Made by a program: the position numbers and the translations under genes. The notes beneath the pieces are model-generated. The model saw only the letters and a program-made list of their open reading frames with translations, made no database searches and had not been told where the DNA came from. Shown one piece after another: positions 14,585-23,057 of a DNA stretch of 64,000 nt. The DNA is from JBOGXB01 sp050694215 (GTDB lineage: Bacteria; Actinomycetota; CADDZG01; WHSQ01), in NCBI GenBank assembly GCA_050694215.1, contig JBOGXB010000001.1:1-64000 (forward strand). Direction: 5' to 3'. Every line of letters begins with the position of its first letter. Within the stretch, counting starts at the first letter, position 1.

Positions 14585-15406
14585 TTACCTGCGCAGCCTC
14601 AGGGCCAAGCTCCTCAGGTTCGGGCGGTACGTGCTCGCCCGCCGGCGTTCGAGCCACATACCGAGGGCGATGCCCGACCCGAGGAGCGTCGCGCCACCCA
14701 GTCCGGCGGGAATCCCGATGAGCAATGCCCTCCGGCGCGAGCGGAGCTCCTGAATCGGCCATCCGCGCCGCAGGGCGAGCCGCCTGAGCTCTCCTTCGGG
14801 GTTTACGGCGTGTGGGTATCCGACCGATTCCAGCAACGGAAGGTCGTTGACCGAGTCGGAGTAGGCCGCGCACTCCACGAGGTCGATGCCGTGGTGGGCG
14901 GCGAGCTCCGCCACCGCCTTCGCCTTCTCCGGCCCGTGGATGACCGAGCCCGCGAGCCGGCCCGTGTAGTAGCCGTCCTTGTCCACCTCCGACACGGTGG
15001 CGGCCACGCCATCCATCTTGAGCTCGGCGGCGACCACCTGAGCGAGCTCGATCGGCGCGGCGGTGACGAGGAAGGTCAAGTCCCCTCGCTCGCGGTGCCC
15101 GTCGATCACACCCACGATGTCCTCGTAGACGCGCGGGAAGATCCGATCCTGTGCGATCTCGCGGCCCCATTGCATCAGCTCGTCCTGTCTGCGACCGGTG
15201 ACGAAGTCGAGCGTGGACTCGCGCGACATATCCACCCCTCGCGTGCGCTCGCCGCGGAGCCGGTACGCCAGCTGCCCATAGCCGAAGCGCAGAAGGTCTC
15301 GGACCCTGAAGAGGTCGCGCTCGTAGAGCCCTCGAGCGAGCAAGTACAGGCTCGATCCCGGTATGAGCGTCTTGTCGAGATCGAAGAAGGCCGCGCGCCG
15401 GGTCAT
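14585..15406 (-). CDS. HAD-IB family phosphatase with C-terminal membrane segment
   Basis: 273 residues. HAD motif I is AAFFDLDKTLIPGSS, motif II FLVTAAPIELAQ, and motif III/IV AYSDSVNDLPLLES, as in SerB-like HAD-IB enzymes; GPEKAKAVAEL is the conserved lysine segment. The C-terminus adds a hydrophobic stretch (ALLIGIPAGLGGATLLGSGI) and a basic tail, so the enzyme may be membrane-attached. Actinobacterial relatives are annotated as phosphoserine phosphatase-like or lysophosphatidic-acid phosphatase-like; substrate is open. The ATG at 15406 overlaps the nitroreductase stop (ATGA), which decides the start. Confidence 0.8.
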   Translation of the reverse strand: MTRRAAFFDLDKTLIPGSSLYLLARGLYERDLFRVRDLLRFGYGQLAYRLRGERTRGVDMSRESTLDFVTGRRQDELMQWGREIAQDRIFPRVYEDIVGVIDGHRERGDLTFLVTAAPIELAQVVAAELKMDGVAATVSEVDKDGYYTGRLAGSVIHGPEKAKAVAELAAHHGIDLVECAAYSDSVNDLPLLESVGYPHAVNPEGELRRLALRRGWPIQELRSRRRALLIGIPAGLGGATLLGSGIALGMWLERRRASTYRPNLRSLALRLRR

Positions 15407-15963
15407 TCCCATCCCCTCCATTCGGTTCGAGCATCGGGTTCGTCGCGTCGGGTCATGGGCCGGTCGTCGTTCTCGGGCGGGTAGCCGAGGTAGATGAATC
15501 CCGCGACGATCTCGTCGTCGGTGAGCTTCAGGTAATCGCGCACCTCCTGCTTGTAGGCGGCAGGCCCGGTGCGCAGCATGGCGCCGAGGCCCAGGGCGTG
15601 GGCGGCGAGCAGGATGTTCTGCATCGCCGCGCCTACGGAGTGGTGCTCCTCGACCTCGACGACCTTCGGGTTCTCGAGGTGGGGATCCTCGATAACGGTG
15701 ATGATCACAGGGGCGCGCAGGGCTTTCTGCCGCACCAAGTCTGGGTCGGCGCCCTCCCGCTCCGCAGCGGACGCCCAGGCCTCGCCGAGATCGTGCAAGG
15801 CGTCTCCTTCAAGAACGATGAATCGCCACGGTTGTGTCAGATGATGACTAGGAGCTCGTACGGCGGCCGCGAGGAGCTTCTCCACGATCTCTCGGGCGGG
15901 GACCCTGCCGGGTTCGGGCCTGTGGACCGACCGCCGGGTCATTATCGCCTGGTAGGTCTCCAT
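15403..15963 (-). CDS. Nitroreductase family flavoprotein
   Basis: 186 residues, the FMN-dependent nitroreductase fold. MTRRSVHRPEPGRVP is the phosphate-contacting start, RAPSHHLTQPWRFIVLEGD follows, HHSVGAAMQNILLAAHALGL is the dimer-interface/flavin segment, and GYPPENDDRP closes the protein. It probably reduces quinones or nitro compounds with NAD(P)H. ATG 15963 is 9 bases after a TATCCT box. It is translationally coupled to the HAD phosphatase downstream. Confidence 0.88.
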   Translation of the reverse strand: METYQAIMTRRSVHRPEPGRVPAREIVEKLLAAAVRAPSHHLTQPWRFIVLEGDALHDLGEAWASAAEREGADPDLVRQKALRAPVIITVIEDPHLENPKVVEVEEHHSVGAAMQNILLAAHALGLGAMLRTGPAAYKQEVRDYLKLTDDEIVAGFIYLGYPPENDDRPMTRRDEPDARTEWRGWE

Positions 15964-15972
15964 GCTGGACAG

Positions 15973-15978
15973 AGGATA
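15973..15978 (-). promoter_or_regulatory. -10 box of the nitroreductase operon
   Basis: TATCCT on the minus strand, 9 bases before the ATG at 15963, with no ribosome site between; a leaderless-type arrangement. Confidence 0.4.
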
Positions 15979-16034
15979 CAAGCGGGCAACGGTACCGACC
16001 CGCGGCGCGGTCTCGGCGTGCGAGTATCGGCTGC

Positions 16035-16805
16035 ATGTACGTCGGCGCGATGAACTTCCCGGGTAGATCGGTAGCGAAGGAGATCCATCGCATCGCGGAG
16101 GATCGCTTCGACTTCGTCGATCTCACCCTCGAGCCACCGGCGGCGTGGCTCCCGAACGGTAAGGAGGTCGGCCGCCTGGTGGGCGATCTCGGCCTGTTCG
16201 CAGTCGGTCACACGCCCTGGCACCTTCCGATCGCCTCTCCCTTCCCGGTCCTGCGCGACAAGGCGTGCGACCTCTTTCGGGAGGCTCTCGACGTCTTCGC
16301 CGACGCCGGAGTCGAGCTGGTGAACGTGCATCCCGACCAGCGCGTTCCGCTGCACTCCCAGGACCAGATCCGCAAGCTGAACTCCGAATCGATCTCGCTG
16401 CTGGCCGACGACGCGTCGGAGCGGGGGATCACTCTGATGGTCGAGAACCTGGACCGCGGCTATGAGGCGATGCAGGGGGTGCTCGACGACGTCCCCGCCG
16501 CGGGGTTCCATCTCGATGTGGGTCACGCCAACCTCAGGCTGGGCCAGGCGGAACGGATCCGGACCAAAGCCTTGCTGGAAGCTTTCGGATCGCGGCTCAA
16601 GCACGTCCACATCTCTGACAACCGCGGAGGTGCCGAGGACCTGCACCTTCCCCTCGGAGCGGGCACTATCGACTGGAAGGAGACGATCCGCCTCCTCAAG
16701 AAGCACGGTTACGACGGAACGGTGACGCTCGAGGTCTTCTCGCGCGAGCGAGAGCACCTGCGCTCGTCGCGCCGTCTATGGCTGGAGTGGTGGTCGAAGT
16801 ATTGA
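16035..16805 (+). CDS. Sugar phosphate isomerase/epimerase-like TIM barrel
   Basis: 256 residues of the AP-endonuclease-2/xylose-isomerase-like barrel. Metal-ligand positions seen: VDLTLEP (Glu), VGHTPWHLP (His), LVNVHPDQR (His), LMVENLDR (Glu), FHLDVGHANL (Asp and His), LKHVHISDNRG (His, Asp) and VTLEVFSRER (Glu). The complete set argues for an active metal enzyme; substrate cannot be told from sequence, and endonuclease IV is unlikely because DNA-binding loops are missing. ATG at 16035 begins MYVGAMNFPGRS. Confidence 0.8.
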   Translation: MYVGAMNFPGRSVAKEIHRIAEDRFDFVDLTLEPPAAWLPNGKEVGRLVGDLGLFAVGHTPWHLPIASPFPVLRDKACDLFREALDVFADAGVELVNVHPDQRVPLHSQDQIRKLNSESISLLADDASERGITLMVENLDRGYEAMQGVLDDVPAAGFHLDVGHANLRLGQAERIRTKALLEAFGSRLKHVHISDNRGGAEDLHLPLGAGTIDWKETIRLLKKHGYDGTVTLEVFSREREHLRSSRRLWLEWWSKY

Positions 16806-16851
16806 GCCGGTGCGGCCCCCGGTAATCCGCCGTCCTGGCGCATCTCACCCT

Positions 16852-16857
16852 TATCGT
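16852..16857 (+). promoter_or_regulatory. -10 box before the small membrane gene at 16865
   Basis: TATCGT, 7 bases before the ATG, with no Shine-Dalgarno sequence; leaderless-type. Confidence 0.4.
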
Positions 16858-16864
16858 CTATGAC

Positions 16865-17035
16865 ATGAACGTCCGAAAGATGGCGCTCTATCTAGTTATC
16901 GCGTTCGCGGTCTTCTTCGTGATCCAGTCGCCGAGGGAGGCGGCCGCCATCGTCAGGGCGACCGGTGAGAACGCGGGCGAATGGTTCACCACTGCGGCGC
17001 AGGCCTTCACCCGCTTCCTCAACTCGCTGTTCTGA
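16865..17035 (+). CDS. Small single-helix membrane protein
   Basis: 56 residues, too short for ordinary gene calls. MNVRKMALYLVIAFAVFFVI is a basic start plus one membrane helix, then QSPREAAAIVRATGENAGEW and an amphipathic tail. The stop overlaps the ATG of the PH-domain gene (TGATG), so the two are translationally coupled and likely work together in the membrane. Small proteins like this beside bPH genes are common in Actinobacteria; no function is known. Confidence 0.65.
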   Translation: MNVRKMALYLVIAFAVFFVIQSPREAAAIVRATGENAGEWFTTAAQAFTRFLNSLF

Positions 17036-17604
17036 TGGCGGGCGACGCCCGGTACCTGGGAGTCGACGAGCAGATCGTTACCGTAGACCGTCGCCATATA
17101 GCCGTCTTGCTACGGCCGACATGGCAAGCGCTGCTGGCAATCGTGGTGTCCGGCTTCGTGGGGCTCGTGACGAGCCCCCAGGAGGGAGCAGATCTCATCG
17201 ACACCCTGTTGGGGCTCGTTGCGATCATCTTCGCGGCTCGCCTTGCCTGGCGGACGTGGGAGTGGTGGGTGGACCGCATCGTCGTCACGGACCGTCGCAT
17301 CTTCGAGGTGTCGGGGATCATCACTCGTCAGGTCGCCTCGATGCCTCTCGCGAAGGTGACCGACATGACCTATCAGCGCTCACTGCTCGGCCGGCTGCTC
17401 GGCTACGGGGACTTCATCGTGGAATCGCCGGGCCAGAGGCAAGGCATCTACCAGATCGACCATCTCCCCAGGCCGGATGATTTCTACCGGACGGTGACCT
17501 CGCTGGTGACTGCCGGCTCCCACGAGGAGAGGCGCGAGGCCGCCACCGACCTCGACGACTTCGACGAGGACGACACAGGGCCCCTTCCCCGGGTGATCGT
17601 CTAG
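17035..17604 (+). CDS. Membrane-anchored bacterial PH domain protein (bPH_2/DUF304)
   Basis: 189 residues. Two adjacent membrane helices (TWQALLAIVVSGFVGLVTSP and DTLLGLVAIIFAARLAWRTW) are followed by the PH-like domain: WWVDRIVVTDRRIFEVSGII, SMPLAKVTDMTYQRSLLGRL and GYGDFIVESPGQRQGI. The family is cytoplasmic-facing, with roles linked to membrane stress but no enzymatic activity. The C-terminus is acidic (DLDDFDEDDTG). Overlaps the 56-residue membrane protein before it. Confidence 0.85.
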   Translation: MAGDARYLGVDEQIVTVDRRHIAVLLRPTWQALLAIVVSGFVGLVTSPQEGADLIDTLLGLVAIIFAARLAWRTWEWWVDRIVVTDRRIFEVSGIITRQVASMPLAKVTDMTYQRSLLGRLLGYGDFIVESPGQRQGIYQIDHLPRPDDFYRTVTSLVTAGSHEERREAATDLDDFDEDDTGPLPRVIV

Positions 17605-17658
17605 TCCGCCGCTTCTCGACCAGGCAATCCCTTAAGGCCGTAGTCGTAAGTTCGCTTC

Positions 17659-17720
17659 CCCTGTAGCTTTCTGAGCGGAGGGGTTCCGGCCCCCGCCGCG
17701 TCGTCGCGGCCGAGACAGGG
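17659..17720 (+). promoter_or_regulatory. Structured 5' leader with alternative hairpins sequestering a ribosome site
   Basis: CCCTGT (17659-17664) can pair with ACAGGG (17715-17720), which contains the GGGAG ribosome site of the next gene. Inside lie two hairpins that cannot form together: GCGGAGGGG with CCCCCGCCGC (17675-17699), and GCCGCG with CGCGGC around TCGT (17695-17710). This is riboswitch- or attenuator-like, but I match it to no known class. Confidence 0.4.
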
Positions 17721-17727
17721 AGTTCGA

Positions 17728-19590
17728 GTGCGCCGTATCGCCATAGCCGTGTCATGCGCCCTGGTCGCCGCGGCCCTGATCCCGGTCGCCGCTCCCTCTC
17801 GCGCCCTCGGAGCCGCGCGTCCGCTGGAGTGCTCGAGCGTCACAAGGGGCGGCCGCCCATTCCGGATTTGCGAGGGCAAGGTCGCAACGCTCGACGGGTC
17901 CGGCAAGCTCGATGCAGACGTCACCCTCCCAGCGCGTGGGGAGGGACCGTTCCCACTTGTTGTCTTGATGCACGGTCTCGGCGGATCCAAGACCAGCTAC
18001 GAGTCGAACACGATCGAGGGTTCAGGGGCGCGTCACCACCTGAACAACCTTTGGTTCGCCTCGAGGGGCTACGTGGTTCTCAATTTCACCTCTAGAGGGT
18101 TCGACACCGACACGCTCGACAGCAGGCAGGAGATAGACGGCAGCGAGTGCGTCGACGAGAGCGTCCAGTCCGTCGACGACAATCCGGATCTCTACGCCGA
18201 CGACCCCGCGTGCCGGCCGCAGCTCTCCCATCTCGATCACGAGGTGAGCGACGTTCAGCAGCTCATCAGCCGGCTCGTGGACGGGACGCTGCTCGACGCC
18301 GACGGGGTGACCGTCACGCGCCGAAAAATCGGAGTGGTCGGCGTCTCGTACGGAGGGGGGCCGACCTGGATCCTCACCCGAAGAAACGTGTGGCGGACGT
18401 CGCAGGGTAACCGCGTCAAGCTCGCGGCCGCGGTTCCGATCATCACGTGGACCGATCTCGTCTACGCGCTGCTCCCGAACGGGCGAGGCCGCGACGACGG
18501 GGAGGCCGAGACGGACGTCGGAGCGCGCGAGGCCCAACCGCCCGGTGTCTTCAAACAATCGTTCGCGACAGCCCTCTATCTGTCGATGAACGAATCCTCA
18601 TCGGAACACTTCGAGTTGACCGATTACCTCAACGCCTGGTACGACCGCGTCCACGAGGGAGAGCCGTACAACGATCAGGTCGCGGCGGACGCGATCCACA
18701 AGCTGCTCACCAAGCGGTCCGCCTACTACATCCCGAAGAGGGGCGCCTTCCAGACGCCCACCCTCGCGGTGCAGGGGTTCACCGACTTCCTCTTCTCGGC
18801 GATAGAGCCCCTCCGGATGTATCAGCGGCTGCGCGGCGAGCATGACGGTGCGCCGATGAGCATGTATTTCGGGGATTGGGGTCACCCGCTGTCACAGAAC
18901 AGGGCCGACGAGACCGCCTACATCGCAGGGCTTGTGAACCGCTGGCTCGACTTCTACTTGATGGGCAACGGCGACAACCCCAGCGGCATCGTCGAGGCGC
19001 GGGTCCAAGACTGTGCCTCGGACACAATGGGGCAGCTTTACCGGGCGGCGACGTGGGAGGGGCTTCAGACCGCGGACGAACGTATGGAGCTGGCGCCGTC
19101 GGGCCAGATCGGCTCGCCGGCCGACGACATCCACTCTGCCGATCTGGATCCCGCGCCCGGGGTGACCCCCAGGCCGAGGAACGGCTGCGCCGTGACAAAC
19201 ACCGCCGTGGACACGGACAACATCGCCGGGCAGGTGGAGCTGACCGAGGGGTTCGAGATGCTGGGGATGCCCGAGGTCACCCTTACGGCAGACCCCTCGG
19301 CTCCCGACATGTACGTCGAGGCCCGTCTCTGGGACGTCGACCCGGCCACGGACCGGCAGACGCTCGTGGACCGGGGCGTGTACCGGCTGGGCAGCACTCA
19401 ACCGCAGGAGATCACGTTCCAGCTCAACGGCAACGCGTACATCTTCGAGGCTGGCCATGAGATGAAGCTCGAGCTGACCGCGGACGGCTCTCCCTCGTTC
19501 CTCCAATACAAGCCCTCGGCCGGAACCATCGATATCTCCGATGTCCGGTTCGACGTTCCGGAGGCTAAGGCAGCGGCTCTCGTTCCCTGA
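17728..19590 (+). CDS. Secreted S15/CocE-NonD family hydrolase
   Basis: 620 residues. A signal peptide (RRIAIAVSCALVAAALIPVA, ending near SRALGAA) is followed by an alpha/beta hydrolase domain: VVLMHGLGGSKTSYES, the nucleophile Ser in IGVVGVSYGGGPTW, the acidic residue in LAVQGFTDFLFSAIEPL, and the His in YFGDWGHPLSQN. The C-terminal 170 residues form the X-Pro dipeptidyl-peptidase C-terminal jelly roll (MPEVTLTADPSAPDMYVEAR, RLGSTQPQEITFQLN). Likely an extracellular peptidase or acyl-ester hydrolase. GTG start right after a structured leader. Confidence 0.85.
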   Translation: MRRIAIAVSCALVAAALIPVAAPSRALGAARPLECSSVTRGGRPFRICEGKVATLDGSGKLDADVTLPARGEGPFPLVVLMHGLGGSKTSYESNTIEGSGARHHLNNLWFASRGYVVLNFTSRGFDTDTLDSRQEIDGSECVDESVQSVDDNPDLYADDPACRPQLSHLDHEVSDVQQLISRLVDGTLLDADGVTVTRRKIGVVGVSYGGGPTWILTRRNVWRTSQGNRVKLAAAVPIITWTDLVYALLPNGRGRDDGEAETDVGAREAQPPGVFKQSFATALYLSMNESSSEHFELTDYLNAWYDRVHEGEPYNDQVAADAIHKLLTKRSAYYIPKRGAFQTPTLAVQGFTDFLFSAIEPLRMYQRLRGEHDGAPMSMYFGDWGHPLSQNRADETAYIAGLVNRWLDFYLMGNGDNPSGIVEARVQDCASDTMGQLYRAATWEGLQTADERMELAPSGQIGSPADDIHSADLDPAPGVTPRPRNGCAVTNTAVDTDNIAGQVELTEGFEMLGMPEVTLTADPSAPDMYVEARLWDVDPATDRQTLVDRGVYRLGSTQPQEITFQLNGNAYIFEAGHEMKLELTADGSPSFLQYKPSAGTIDISDVRFDVPEAKAAALVP

Positions 19591-19608
19591 TCCCGGCCGC
19601 TGAGTCGT

Positions 19609-19614
19609 TACGCT
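19609..19614 (+). promoter_or_regulatory. -10 box before the gene at 19622
   Basis: TACGCT, 7 bases before the ATG; leaderless-type, no ribosome site. Confidence 0.35.
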
Positions 19615-19621
19615 GGCCAGG

Positions 19622-20050
19622 ATGACCAGCGGAGCAATCGCCGCGCTCATAGGGGTGCTCGTCCTCGGTTTCGTCGAGGGACTGCGGCGCTTCTATCCCG
19701 CCCGTCGTACGTGGCTGCGCATGCGCAGGCTGCGCGGGCGGCTCGCAGTGAGGTTGTTGCGCGAGCGGTACGAGAGAGCGGCGGCCCACGGAGCGCCTCG
19801 TCTGCTTGCGCTGGTCCTCGCCGTTCTCGTGATCGCGTGGGTGGCCGGCGCGAGCTGGCTGGACAAGCGCTGGTACGAGGTCGTGCTCGATGTCCTTCCG
19901 TACGTGTTCGTCGGGCTGGCTCTCGTGCGAATTCCCGGCGCTCTGGATGCGATCGGAGGGCGGATGAAGGAGTACGAACGGGAGCAGGGAGAGGACCCGG
20001 ACAAGGATCTCTTCGATGAAGGCCCGGGTGCAGACGAGATAGCCCTGTGA
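19622..20050 (+). CDS. Hypothetical membrane protein upstream of thiE
   Basis: 142 residues with an N-terminal helix (GAIAALIGVLVLGFVEGLRR), a long basic segment rich in Arg (residues 22-56), two further hydrophobic stretches (APRLLALVLAVLVIAWVAGA and VVLDVLPYVFVGLALVRIPG), and an acidic C-terminus (EQGEDPDKDLFDEGPGADE). I do not recognise a family. Its stop overlaps the GTG of thiE, so it is in an operon with it; a thiamin link is only suggested by this. Confidence 0.6.
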   Translation: MTSGAIAALIGVLVLGFVEGLRRFYPARRTWLRMRRLRGRLAVRLLRERYERAAAHGAPRLLALVLAVLVIAWVAGASWLDKRWYEVVLDVLPYVFVGLALVRIPGALDAIGGRMKEYEREQGEDPDKDLFDEGPGADEIAL

Positions 20051-20673
20051 GAGGCGGGCTCGACGACGCTCGCGTCTACCTTGTCGCGCCCGCACAGCTC
20101 CGGGCGGGACGACTGGCCCACCTCGTTGCCGAGCTCGTCGACGCGGGGGTCGGCATCGTCCAGCTGCGCGAGAAGGAAGCGGAGGCCGGTGACGTCATCC
20201 GCATGGGGGAGCCGGTGCTCGCGGCGTGCCGGGAGGCGGGAGTCCCGTTCATCATCAACGACCGTCCGGATATCGCGGTGGCTATCGATGCGGATGGCGT
20301 ACACGTCGGCCAGAACGATCTGCCGGCGACATGGGCGCGGCGGATCGTGGGGGAGAGGGTCGTCGGCCTGTCCTCGCACACAGAAGGCGAGATCGATGCA
20401 GCAATGGCCCTGGGCAAGGACATCGACTACCTCGTCGCCGGCCCGGTCCACGAGACGCCGACGAAGCATGGCCGGCCGGGGACCGGGCCGAGCCTCATTC
20501 GGTACGCAGCGGAGCGCGTCGACATCCCCTGGTTCGCGATCGGGGGGATCGACGCGCGCACTCTGCCTGAGGTCCTCGAGGCCGGTGCTCGCCGCATCGT
20601 GGTCGTGAGGGCGATCACGGAGGCCGCCGACCCGCCCGCGGCGGCCGCCGAGCTCCACGCCCTTCTGTCGTAA
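20047..20673 (+). CDS. thiE: Thiamine-phosphate synthase
   Basis: Joins hydroxymethylpyrimidine pyrophosphate and thiazole phosphate to thiamin phosphate. 208 residues, TIM barrel. Seen: GVGIVQLREKEAEAGDVI (the Q-R-K phosphate/pyrophosphate contacts), PFIINDRPDIAVAIDADGVH, VHVGQNDLPA, VVGLSSHTEGEI, YLVAGPVHETPTKHGRPGTG and WFAIGGIDARTL. It is slightly divergent from E. coli ThiE but has the pyrophosphate-binding Asp and Lys positions. It is separated from the thiOSG operon by 11.6 kb. GTGA overlap with the preceding membrane gene. Confidence 0.9.
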   Translation: MRGGLDDARVYLVAPAQLRAGRLAHLVAELVDAGVGIVQLREKEAEAGDVIRMGEPVLAACREAGVPFIINDRPDIAVAIDADGVHVGQNDLPATWARRIVGERVVGLSSHTEGEIDAAMALGKDIDYLVAGPVHETPTKHGRPGTGPSLIRYAAERVDIPWFAIGGIDARTLPEVLEAGARRIVVVRAITEAADPPAAAAELHALLS

Positions 20674-20715
20674 CTGGCGCCCTCCCCACGGCCGTTTTCG
20701 GGGGTACAGAACGGC

Positions 20716-20721
20716 TAGTCT
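20716..20721 (+). promoter_or_regulatory. -10 box before the antiporter gene
   Basis: TAGTCT, 8 bases before the GTG start; leaderless-type. Confidence 0.35.
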
Positions 20722-20729
20722 CGGCCCCC

Positions 20730-21776
20730 GTGTTGAAGCCCAGACTCGAATGGCTCCTCGTCTTCGTACCGGTCGCGATCGTTCTCGAGCTCGTGCACGG
20801 TCCGGAGATAGCGATCTTCGGGCTGTCCGCGTTGGGCATCTTGCCTCTTGCTGGCGTCATCGGACACGCCACGGAGGACCTGGCCGTCCGCGTCGGGCCG
20901 CAGAAGGGCGGGCTGCTGAACGCCACCTTTGGCAACGTGACCGAGATGATTATCGCGGTCTTTCTCATCCTCGAGGGCGAGCTGGAGATCGTGAAGGCGT
21001 CGATCACGGGCTCGATCATCGGGAACGTGCTCCTGGTGCTGGGTCTTTCCTTCCTCCTCGGCGGGTGGACGCGCGAGGAGCAGACCTTCAACCGAACCTC
21101 GGCCGGTTTGCATTCGGCGTCTCTCGTTCTCGCGGTGACTGCGCTGATGATGCCGGCGCTGTTCTCGTTCTCCCCGGAGGCGACGACCTTCCGCACCGAG
21201 GCCGTCTCGGTCGGGGTGTCGATCGTTCTCATCATCGTTTACGTCGCGATGCTGGTCTTCTCCCTGAAGACCCACAAGAGCTTCTTTCGCACCGAGTTCG
21301 AGCACGGTCAGCCCAAATGGTCGGCGAGGGTGGCCGTCGGGCTGCTCGCAGGAGCGACCGTGCTGGTCGCTCTGTTGAGCGAGTTCCTGGTCGGAGCCCT
21401 CGGGCCGACGGTCGAGGATCTGGGCATCTCGAAGCTCTTCGTGGGGCTGATCGTCGTCCCGATCGTGGGCAACGCCGCCGAGCACTCCTCCGCGGTGCTG
21501 CTGGCCATGAAGGACAAGATGGACGTGTCCATTGAGATCGCGATCGGCTCGTCCACCCAGATAGCCCTCTTCATCGCCCCGCTGCTCGTGTTCGCGTCGC
21601 TGCTCGCCGGTGAGCCCTACCTCGACCTGATCTTCTCCGGATTCGAGATCGCGGCGGTCGCGTTCTCGGCCGCGATCCTTGCGTTCATCGCGCTGGACGG
21701 GAAGAGCAACTGGCTCGAGGGAGCCCAGCTCCTCGCCGCCTACGTCATCATGGCGATCTCGTTCTTCTTCCTCTAA
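20730..21776 (+). CDS. cax: Calcium/proton antiporter, CaCA family
   Basis: 348 residues and 10-11 membrane helices in two inverted halves. Each half has the alpha-repeat: GLLNATFGNVTEMIIAVFLI (GNxTE with the catalytic Glu) and VVPIVGNAAEHSSAVLLAMK (GNAAEH). Between the halves is a short charged loop (KTHKSFFRTEFEHGQPK). Family members export cytoplasmic Ca2+ (or other divalent cations) in exchange for protons. GTG start; monocistronic. Confidence 0.9.
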   Translation: MLKPRLEWLLVFVPVAIVLELVHGPEIAIFGLSALGILPLAGVIGHATEDLAVRVGPQKGGLLNATFGNVTEMIIAVFLILEGELEIVKASITGSIIGNVLLVLGLSFLLGGWTREEQTFNRTSAGLHSASLVLAVTALMMPALFSFSPEATTFRTEAVSVGVSIVLIIVYVAMLVFSLKTHKSFFRTEFEHGQPKWSARVAVGLLAGATVLVALLSEFLVGALGPTVEDLGISKLFVGLIVVPIVGNAAEHSSAVLLAMKDKMDVSIEIAIGSSTQIALFIAPLLVFASLLAGEPYLDLIFSGFEIAAVAFSAAILAFIALDGKSNWLEGAQLLAAYVIMAISFFFL

Positions 21777-21878
21777 CCCTTTCTGCTAACTCAGCTACAA
21801 ACGCGGTGCCTTTTTCGACATCAGATCGCAGCCCTTAGCATGGCGAGCCGGTCACGGACTCGTCGAGAGGGGGCAGAG

Positions 21879-22724
21879 TTGCCACGCGCCATCGACTTCC
21901 ACGTCCATTCGTCGACCGCGGAATGGCTCGAGGGCTCGATCGGGCCGATGCTCGAGGTCACCGCGAAGTACTTCCACAGCGAGGTGCGCGTCCGCACCGC
22001 AGAGGAGATGGCGCGCGAGTACGAGGAGTGGGACCTCCTGGGTGTGCTTCTCGCGTGGGATGCCGAGACGGCCACCGGCCTCCCGCCTCTGACCAACGAT
22101 CGCGTCGCGGAGATCTGCAGTGCTTATCCGGAGCAGTTCGTCGGCTTCGCAGGAGTCGATCCTCACAAGCCCGATGCCGTGGATGAGCTGGACAGAGCGG
22201 TGACAGAGCTGGGACTGAAGGGGCTCAAGATCCATCCGCAGGTCCAGGCCTTCTATCCGGACGATCCGAAGTTCGATTCTCTGTGGGACAAGTGTGAGGA
22301 GCACTCGCTTCCCATCGTCGTGCACGTCGGTCAGACGGGGCTCGGCGCCGGCGTGCCCGGAGGGTCGGGCATCGCCTACGACTTCGGCCGCCCGATGCTC
22401 ATGGACACAGTTGCGGCGCGCCACCCCGGCCTCACGGTCGTCATGGCCCACTTCGGCTATCCGTGGCACCTCGAGGTGCTCGCCAGCGCGATGCACAAGA
22501 CCAACGTCTGGGTCGACCTCTCGGGATGGAGGCCGAAGTACATCCCCGCCGAGGTCAAGCGCGACGCGCGCGGGCGGCTCTCGGACCGGTTCGTGTGGGG
22601 CAGCGACTACCCGATGCTCGACCCCGGCCGCATCCTGGACGAGATCGGCGAGATGGAGCTGGGCGACAAGGAGCAAGACGTCCTGAAGAACAACGCGGCC
22701 CGGCTCCTGGGGCTCGAGCTCTAG
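21879..22724 (+). CDS. Amidohydrolase family (Amidohydro_2) metal-dependent hydrolase
   Basis: 281 residues from TTG 21879, chosen because AGGGGG ends 5 bases upstream; an ATG at 21840 would add 13 residues but lacks a ribosome site. Metal ligands: AIDFHVHSS (HxH), GLKGLKIHPQ (catalytic-face Lys/His), PIVVHVGQTG, VVMAHFGYPW and FVWGSDYPMLDP (Asp). The barrel belongs with ACMSD/gamma-resorcylate decarboxylase-like hydrolases, which act on small aromatic or keto acids; substrate unknown. Followed by a convergent gene pair. Confidence 0.8.
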   Translation: MPRAIDFHVHSSTAEWLEGSIGPMLEVTAKYFHSEVRVRTAEEMAREYEEWDLLGVLLAWDAETATGLPPLTNDRVAEICSAYPEQFVGFAGVDPHKPDAVDELDRAVTELGLKGLKIHPQVQAFYPDDPKFDSLWDKCEEHSLPIVVHVGQTGLGAGVPGGSGIAYDFGRPMLMDTVAARHPGLTVVMAHFGYPWHLEVLASAMHKTNVWVDLSGWRPKYIPAEVKRDARGRLSDRFVWGSDYPMLDPGRILDEIGEMELGDKEQDVLKNNAARLLGLEL

Positions 22725-22787
22725 AAGCAGCGCCGTTCTGTATGCCCGGAATCGGCCGCGCGAGGGGCGCCAGTTACGACAAAAGGG

Positions 22788-23057
22788 TTATGGGGGGCCG
22801 GGCTCGCCCGTCGCGGGAGGTTCGCCCCGCAGCACCCGGCGGCGCTCGAAGAACTCGTCCCGGTCGATCTCGCCCCGCGCATAGCGCTCTTCGAGGAGGC
22901 GTACCGCCGAAGACCCTTGTGGGCGCCCGCCCCCGCGCCGCACCGCCCCAACGATGAGGAAGACGACGGCCACCCAGAAGGCGACCCAGGCGAGGCCGAA
23001 CAGGAGCTCGAACGCCCCAAAGCCGCCGTCGAAGGGACCGAAGTTGGCGAGGGTCAC
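22788..23057 (-). CDS. SHOCT-domain membrane protein
   Basis: 89 residues: one helix (FGLAWVAFWVAVVFLIVGAV) then a linker and a C-terminal SHOCT motif (LLEERYARGEIDRDEFFERR). SHOCT segments are short oligomerisation motifs. GTG start overlaps the stop of the PspC gene upstream (GTGA), and both proteins end in related SHOCT-like helices, so they probably associate. Confidence 0.7.
   Translation of the reverse strand: MTLANFGPFDGGFGAFELLFGLAWVAFWVAVVFLIVGAVRRGGGRPQGSSAVRLLEERYARGEIDRDEFFERRRVLRGEPPATGEPGPP

Noticed and set aside
14483..15484. Rightward frame continuing from the orphan DUF72 end C through the HAD phosphatase
   Set aside because: Only the first ~27 codons resemble DUF72; the rest is antisense to the phosphatase gene, so no fused protein is proposed.
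17605..17727. c-di-AMP (ydaO-type) riboswitch before a cell-surface hydrolase
   Set aside because: Placement fits, but the conserved sequence blocks of that class could not be matched.
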